A stretch of 58,943 nucleotides of DNA from an uncultured Bacteroidota bacterium (GTDB lineage: Bacteria > Bacteroidota > Bacteroidia > AKYH767-A > 2013-40CM-41-45). Made by a program: the position numbers and the translations under genes. The DNA lies in assembly GCA_937871435.1 (NCBI GenBank), contig CALMQM010000093.1, positions 1 through 58,943 of the forward strand, read 5' to 3'. Below the pieces are notes generated by a model, which did no database searches, was not told the origin of the DNA, and worked only from the letters and a program-made list of their open reading frames with translations. This document shows, in pieces, positions 54,393-58,943 of this stretch (its first letter is position 1; every line of letters begins with the position of its first letter).

Positions 54393-56798
54393 TCAGCGCC
54401 TTGCAATGTAATTTGACATTCCGGTTGTAAAGGCAATGATGGAAACCGAACTTATTGGCATCAGAATGGCCGCGATCACAGGTGACAGATTACCCTGCAT
54501 AGCAAAATACAATCCGATGGCATTGTAAATCAGAGCTATGATGAAACTAACAAGAATTATCCGGTGACTGGCTTTTGAAATAGATAAAATATTACCCAAC
54601 CATTGAAACTTATCTGCATTTAATATGGCATCACATGCAGGTGAAAAATTATTGATGTCATCTGAAATAGAAATTCCAACATTACTTTGTTTCAAAGCAC
54701 CGGCATCGTTTAAGCCATCCCCTATCATCAGCACTTCCTTTCCTTGTCGTTGCAGTTCCTGAATGGTATTCAATTTATCCGCTGGAGATTGCCGGAATAC
54801 AATCCGCGCATCCTTTCCAAATACTTTTTTCAGATATGGTAATTCACTGTCGTTATCACCGGAAAGCACAACCAGCTCGTACATTCTGTTTTTCAATTTC
54901 ATAACGAGAGGCTCCAGTCCTTCTCTGTATTGATTTTTGAATGAAAAATATCCTCGCGATTTACCATCGAAACTAACATGTACAACTGTAGATAAAGGAT
55001 TTGTGGACTGCTCCGAAAGATTAGTTCCTGTAAATTTCGCGGAGCCGATTTTTATTTTTGTCCCTGCAACTTTTCCGGATACACCTTCACCGGGAATTTC
55101 AACAAATTCATTTACTAAAATCCTTGTTGTTCCGGGTAAACTTTTGTGAATCAGCTGACTCAATGGATGTGAAGAATGATGCACGAGAGAACGGATAGAA
55201 AGCTCTTCTTCGTCACTGAGGGGAAATCCATGAAATTCAATCGCCGCGCTGTTGTTTCGTGTAAGTGTACCGGTTTTGTCAAATACTATTGTAGATACTT
55301 TGGCAAGTTTTTCAATGACAGAGAAATTCTTGAGATAGAACTTATTTCTTCCAAAAATTCTAAGGATGTTACCCAAAGTGAAAGGAGATGAAATTGCGAG
55401 CGCGCAAGGACAAGCAATGATAAGTACCGCTGTGAAAGCGTTCCAGCCTTTCAGATGATCGCCCTGATAAAACCAATAGCCTAAAGCAAGCAAGGATAAT
55501 CCTACAATAACAAATGTGAAGTAATGGCTGATTTGATTCACCAGTTGCTGAAATTTTCCATCTTCATGCTTCTGAATATAGGCATCTTTATTCCAAAGTT
55601 GAGTCAGATAACTCTGTGAAACCTCTTTCACAACTTCCAATTCAATGATTGCTCCTTTTTGTTTTCCACCCGCATAAATCAATTCCCCGGATTTTCGTTC
55701 CACCGGAATGGATTCACCGGTTACAAAGGCATAATCTATTTGCGCCTGACCTTTTATCAGTACAGCATCAGTCGGTATTAATTCTTCATTTCTGATCAGG
55801 ATGCGGTCACCTACTTTCAATTGAGCTATTGGAATGGACGTTTCTTTTCCGGCTCTTTTGCACATCACGGCAATTGGAAAAAAGGATTTGTAATCTCTTT
55901 CAAACGAAAGCGTTTCATAAGTTTTATCCTGAAACATTCGTCCAATAAGCATAAAGAAAACCAGGCCCGCCATTGTATCGAGGTAGCCTGCGCCTGAACC
56001 GGACAGGATTTCAATAAGACTCCGAACGAACATCACGAGAATTCCCAATGCAATCGGCACGTCAATGTTGAGAAACTTTTGTTTCAAACTTGCGAAAGCA
56101 GAAATGAAAAATTGGGAAGAGCAATAAAAAAACACTGGTAATGATAAAGCCAGATTGATATAACTGAATATTCCTTTGAACCCTGGTTCGATATAATCAC
56201 TCAAGGAAAAATATTCAGGGAAACTAAAAAGCATAATGTTTCCAAATGCAAAGCCGGCAATTCCTATTTTGTAAATACGTGATTTGGATCGTGGAGCCGC
56301 AGCAGGATTGTCCAAATCATTGAGATTGATCATGGGTTCATACCCAATGGTTGTAAGCATCTCTACAACCTGACGTAAACTAATTTTTTGCTCTTCAAAA
56401 ACAACAATGGCTTCTTTCTTCAGAAAATTTACCTGAGAACGAACTATGGACGGATTAATCCTGCTTAAATGCTCGAGCAACCAGATGCAACTGCTGCAAT
56501 GCATCTGGGGAATATAAAAATTGATTGTAGTGTATTTCCCATCTGTAAAATTGATGAGTTTCTTCCGAACCTGTTCATCATCTAAAAACGCATATTTTTC
56601 TTCCAGAAATTTCCCTTTGGGTGATTGTCCGGGAGAAGCATTGTATTGGTAGTAGGAACACAAGTTGTTTTCCTGCAGAATTTCGTACACCAATTTACAG
56701 CCATCACAACAGAACACTTTCTCATCGAGGTGAATAATTTCATCTTTACATTCTTCACCGCAGTGATAACATTTTAATGCTGTTTCTGTGATGCTCAT
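54393..56798 (-). CDS. ccoI: cbb3-type copper-translocating P-type ATPase CcoI
   Basis: 801 residues. N-terminal CYHCGEEC and FCCDGCK zinc-ribbon-like part, HMA domain with QMHCSSCIWLLEHL, membrane helices, TGES, the transmembrane copper motif CPCALAISSPFT, phosphorylation DKTGTL and hinge IGDGLNDAGAL. This is the CcoI/FixI subgroup that exports copper toward the periplasm for oxidase assembly. A 243-nt gap with its own promoter separates it from ccoS. Confidence 0.95.
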   Translation of the reverse strand: MSITETALKCYHCGEECKDEIIHLDEKVFCCDGCKLVYEILQENNLCSYYQYNASPGQSPKGKFLEEKYAFLDDEQVRKKLINFTDGKYTTINFYIPQMHCSSCIWLLEHLSRINPSIVRSQVNFLKKEAIVVFEEQKISLRQVVEMLTTIGYEPMINLNDLDNPAAAPRSKSRIYKIGIAGFAFGNIMLFSFPEYFSLSDYIEPGFKGIFSYINLALSLPVFFYCSSQFFISAFASLKQKFLNIDVPIALGILVMFVRSLIEILSGSGAGYLDTMAGLVFFMLIGRMFQDKTYETLSFERDYKSFFPIAVMCKRAGKETSIPIAQLKVGDRILIRNEELIPTDAVLIKGQAQIDYAFVTGESIPVERKSGELIYAGGKQKGAIIELEVVKEVSQSYLTQLWNKDAYIQKHEDGKFQQLVNQISHYFTFVIVGLSLLALGYWFYQGDHLKGWNAFTAVLIIACPCALAISSPFTLGNILRIFGRNKFYLKNFSVIEKLAKVSTIVFDKTGTLTRNNSAAIEFHGFPLSDEEELSIRSLVHHSSHPLSQLIHKSLPGTTRILVNEFVEIPGEGVSGKVAGTKIKIGSAKFTGTNLSEQSTNPLSTVVHVSFDGKSRGYFSFKNQYREGLEPLVMKLKNRMYELVVLSGDNDSELPYLKKVFGKDARIVFRQSPADKLNTIQELQRQGKEVLMIGDGLNDAGALKQSNVGISISDDINNFSPACDAILNADKFQWLGNILSISKASHRIILVSFIIALIYNAIGLYFAMQGNLSPVIAAILMPISSVSIIAFTTGMSNYIARR

Positions 56799-56838
56799 AA
56801 ATAAACTTGATTAAGAAAATTAAACTCTTCAAAGGTAT

Positions 56839-57600
56839 TCAGGAAATGAGAAGAGGTCTCAGTACTATTATCAGGATGACATATAATACATGATAGACGG
56901 CTTCCATTTTTCCTATTTTAGGTATCGGCCAGGCCATGAAGTCCTCCTTTATCATTACTGGTACCAAACCTTTTATCAGCATAAATATTCCAATGGGCAA
57001 GATGACCCAAAGGTTTTGGTAAAAAAATGACAAAATGAGAATTGAGCATATGACGTAAATCAGTCCTTTTGTTATATTCATTTTAAGCATTCTGTATTTG
57101 ACGGTACAAATGCTTGTTCCAAAATACAAGGAACACAAGAACACATTGGAAGCGATTTTCATCCACGAAATTTCATTTTGTGGATTGTAAGCCAGGCAGG
57201 AAGCAAGACTAAAAACAGCGAAAATCATCCATTCCGCAACAAAAGACTTTTCCATTCTCCTCGAAACAAGAAATATAAACAAAGCACCAAATCCAATAAA
57301 AAAGGGAATGGTGTACAGGAATAAAGCAACCTTAAATAATATAAAAACTCCTGTTGACATAGAAATCAACAAATAAATATACAGCCAATTCATTTTTCTG
57401 CCGGGCATTGGAGATTTTCTTTTGTTTTTTTCTGCCCATAATTCCACAAAATTGAATCCGGCCAACAAGAATAGGATGACCCATATCTGGATCAAACTAA
57501 ATGAATTGCTTAATATCACATTCAACACCCAGCATGTAATCAGTGTGATGTAGGCTCCGTGTTGTCTGCTCCACACAGGGGGAAAAAAACTTTTATTCAT
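56839..57600 (-). CDS. YwiC-like membrane protein
   Basis: 253 residues, about eight membrane helices, with an N-terminal PPVWSRQHGAYITLITCW motif (the RQHGAY/W signature of YwiC). In Bacillus ywiC lies by fnr and nitrate genes; here it lies beside the cbb3 genes, 40 nt upstream of ccoI. Function unknown. An ATG at 57624 lies inside the stem of the upstream terminator, so I prefer MNKSFFPP as start. Confidence 0.8.
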   Translation of the reverse strand: MNKSFFPPVWSRQHGAYITLITCWVLNVILSNSFSLIQIWVILFLLAGFNFVELWAEKNKRKSPMPGRKMNWLYIYLLISMSTGVFILFKVALFLYTIPFFIGFGALFIFLVSRRMEKSFVAEWMIFAVFSLASCLAYNPQNEISWMKIASNVFLCSLYFGTSICTVKYRMLKMNITKGLIYVICSILILSFFYQNLWVILPIGIFMLIKGLVPVMIKEDFMAWPIPKIGKMEAVYHVLYVILIIVLRPLLIS

Positions 57601-57613
57601 AACAGAATATAAA

Positions 57614-57664
57614 AAGCCCCTCATTTATAAACAATTAGTCGCAGTTTGTTCAATAAATGAAGGG
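57614..57664 (-). terminator. OsmC terminator
   Basis: Long inverted repeat: arms 57617-57634 and 57646-57664 (minus-strand core CCCTTCATTTAT with ATAAATGAGGGG) with an 11-nt loop, followed on the minus strand by CTTTTTATA. Confidence 0.75.
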
Positions 57665-57677
57665 CGACAGCAACAAA

Positions 57678-58127
57678 CTAATTAAATCTTACGCTGGGTT
57701 CTATGATTACTTCTCCCTGAACTGCACGGCTGATGATGCAATATTTATCAGACTTTGCGAGCAGGCTTTCCACTACATGTTCACCGGGATTATTTGTAAA
57801 TTCAATAAAGGGAAGCAGGATATATCTTTTCGCTACATATGGCTCAGTCCCTTCCTTTTCAAATTCCACCTTTGCATCCACATGTAATTTCTTAACCGGA
57901 GTTTTGAGCAATTTTGCAAAATGCATGAATGTGGTTGTATAACAGGAAGCAAGAGAAGATATAAGTAAATGCTCAGGAGACCAGATTGTATCACTACCAT
58001 CAAATTCAGGTGGAGGTCCAATCATCAGAGGGGATCTGTCTCCTGACCTTAAAGTCGCTGAACTGTAATTTACATCCCAATCGAGGGATACGGAGTAAAT
58101 ATTCTGAACATTTTCGGCAACTGACAT
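57678..58127 (-). CDS. OsmC/Ohr-family protein
   Basis: 149 residues. WSPEHLLISSLASCYTTTF holds the first catalytic-type cysteine and KSDKYCIISRAV the second, the paired cysteines of OsmC/Ohr organic peroxide reductases. DGSDTIWSPEHLL is characteristic of the YhfA/OsmC subgroup. The longer in-frame version adds 21 hydrophobic residues and is not used. Likely reduces organic peroxides or handles redox thiols. Confidence 0.87.
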   Translation of the reverse strand: MSVAENVQNIYSVSLDWDVNYSSATLRSGDRSPLMIGPPPEFDGSDTIWSPEHLLISSLASCYTTTFMHFAKLLKTPVKKLHVDAKVEFEKEGTEPYVAKRYILLPFIEFTNNPGEHVVESLLAKSDKYCIISRAVQGEVIIEPSVRFN

Positions 58128-58280
58128 GGCGATTTCTTTAAAGGTACAAAGTTGGCAAAAGAACAGCTTGAGAATCATGAGTAATGTCATTTTCTCCTTT
58201 GATTCAAATCAGATTTAACTTTTCTTTTGTTAATTTAAGCGAAATTTACTCTGTTCCTATTTCGTTTTACCCCCAGACTT

Positions 58281-58688
58281 ATGTTTATCATTCAACTTCT
58301 GAATTTACTCAAGTATCGTAATCTAAAATATCGTTCCAAGCTATTCAGTTATTTTAGCATTTACACTCCAATTTTTCTGCTAATGTTAAATTCAAAAGTA
58401 TCCGGACAGGATTTGGATCCACTTCAGACGGACAGGCCGGATCAAACGGAATGTCCATTTACAGTTGCACCCAAACATTTCCAAATGGAAATTGGAGGAG
58501 TATATGTAAAAGACAAAGAAGTAAAGGCCATACTGCTCGACCCAATGAAAGAAACTGCTGATATTGATACCAACAATAACAGTTGGCCGGCGGTGGCTTC
58601 TGCTAGCAAGTTTACAATATTCAAAGCTAAACAGGGGGTAAGAGGTGCTTCAGATGGGATGAACCCAATGAAAGCTGCGAAAAAATAA
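58281..58688 (+). CDS. Chimeric frame: N-terminus of a transporter-like outer-membrane protein joined to the C-terminus of an M1-like peptidase
   Basis: 135 residues. Residues 1-42 are an anchor/signal region; 48-72 (LQTDRPDQTECPFTVAPKHF) match the start of Bacteroidota outer-membrane transporter-like proteins, which continue for several hundred residues. At about residue 73 the text changes to KDKEVKAILLDPMKETADIDTNNNSWP ... FKAKQ ... GMNPMKAAKK, which looks like the last 60 residues of an M1-family aminopeptidase. The frame is intact and a terminator follows. It may be a deletion/recombination product, a true fusion, or an assembly join. Confidence 0.55.
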   Translation: MFIIQLLNLLKYRNLKYRSKLFSYFSIYTPIFLLMLNSKVSGQDLDPLQTDRPDQTECPFTVAPKHFQMEIGGVYVKDKEVKAILLDPMKETADIDTNNNSWPAVASASKFTIFKAKQGVRGASDGMNPMKAAKK

Positions 58689-58711
58689 AAAGTCTGAAAA
58701 TTTCTTATATC

Positions 58712-58746
58712 AAAAACCATCTGAACTAAACGGATGGTTTTTTTGT
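58712..58746 (+). terminator. Terminator after the chimeric frame
   Basis: Stem AAAACCATCTG (58713-58723) with CGGATGGTTTT, loop AACTAAA, followed by a T-run. Confidence 0.85.
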
Positions 58747-58893
58747 TGAATAAAGTATTTAAATTTTTTCTATAGTATAAAACGCAAATCCGGTTCAGGT
58801 GTTTAAAATTCCCGTTCGGGATAAAACCAGTTTTCCGGTATGAATTTAGATATTTATTTTACCAATGTTCGAAACTAAAAAGAACTAACATTT

Positions 58894-58943
58894 ATGAGGC
58901 ATACAATACAATCCCTGTACACATTTATTTTGAGAAAAAAGAT
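58894..58943 (+). CDS. Possible start of next gene (truncated)
   Basis: ATG at 58894 opens MRHTIQSLYTFILRKK and runs off the window. The basic-hydrophobic beginning could be a signal peptide, but 16 codons are too few to judge. Confidence 0.25.
   Translation, partial: MRHTIQSLYTFILRKK

Noticed and set aside
54314-54410. 31-codon plus-strand frame downstream of ccoI
   Set aside because: Overlaps the ccoI end and the divergent control region; no supporting signal.
1-58943. CRISPR arrays, tRNA genes, insertion sequences
   Set aside because: No spaced direct-repeat array, no transposase frame and no recognisable cloverleaf found by reading the gaps; a tRNAscan run would settle tRNAs.

Overview
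The window is a chromosomal stretch from a Bacteroidota bacterium, most like the Sphingobacteriia/Chitinophagia/Saprospiria side of the phylum. The evidence is the 5' end of a Bacteroidota-type 16S rRNA, Bacteroidota promoters (TTTG, 19 nt, TAnnTTTG), a type IX secretion (T9SS) gene set (GldJ, PorP/SprF, PorU, PorV), a T9SS C-terminal sorting domain on a cargo protein, a fused CcoN-CcoO oxidase subunit, and mostly SD-less starts. There are no insertion sequences, phage genes, CRISPR arrays or tRNAs that I can see. It is core genome with a few accessory-looking operons.

Layout. 1-630: 16S 5' end (minus strand) with its leader and two tandem promoters. 631-8522: an SDR oxidoreductase, a small outer-membrane protein, then a minus-strand envelope group (GT-C-like membrane protein, MtgA, a large secreted NodB-like protein, a lytic transglycosylase). 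8619-10215: rpsU-xerC-hpf under a clear promoter, with an attenuator-like hairpin after rpsU and a strong Shine-Dalgarno on hpf. 10218-25968: housekeeping genes (acyl-CoA dehydrogenase, apt, ComEA-like HhH protein, methyltransferase, PhnA-like, DinB-like, RmlD-like, K+ channel, DUF2851/PspC, pyrF, APC permease) with two secreted repeat proteins. 26147-34282: T9SS locus, gldJ and porP/sprF divergent from porU and porV. 34356-34838: ispF. 34993-38058: a tight five-gene operon built round a VTC-type polyphosphate polymerase and a DUF4956 membrane protein, here with a DUF2490 outer-membrane protein, a lipoprotein and a YD-like repeat protein. 38341-41429: cdd, DinB-like, an outer-membrane barrel, KDO transferase. 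41507-47328: two YceI paralogues on either side of a propeller-type LytS sensor kinase/LytTR regulator pair, with a 35-residue membrane microprotein and an OB-fold protein. 47494-58127: cbb3 oxidase operon (ccoI, ccoS, ccoNO, ccoQ, ccoP, ccoG, ccoH, SafE), DoxX, YwiC-like and OsmC. 58281-58688: a chimeric reading frame.

Most worth a second look: the VTC/DUF4956/DUF2490 operon (possible polyphosphate or anionic polymer synthesis coupled to envelope transport); the SD-equipped hpf in the rpsU operon of a phylum whose ribosomes hide the anti-SD; an FNR/CRP-like dyad at class II spacing before ccoS; the repeat-bearing promoter before the microprotein/OB-fold/YceI genes next to a LytTR regulator; the 819-residue NodB-like protein; and the chimera at the right end. 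All functional statements are from reading sequence motifs; no database search was run.
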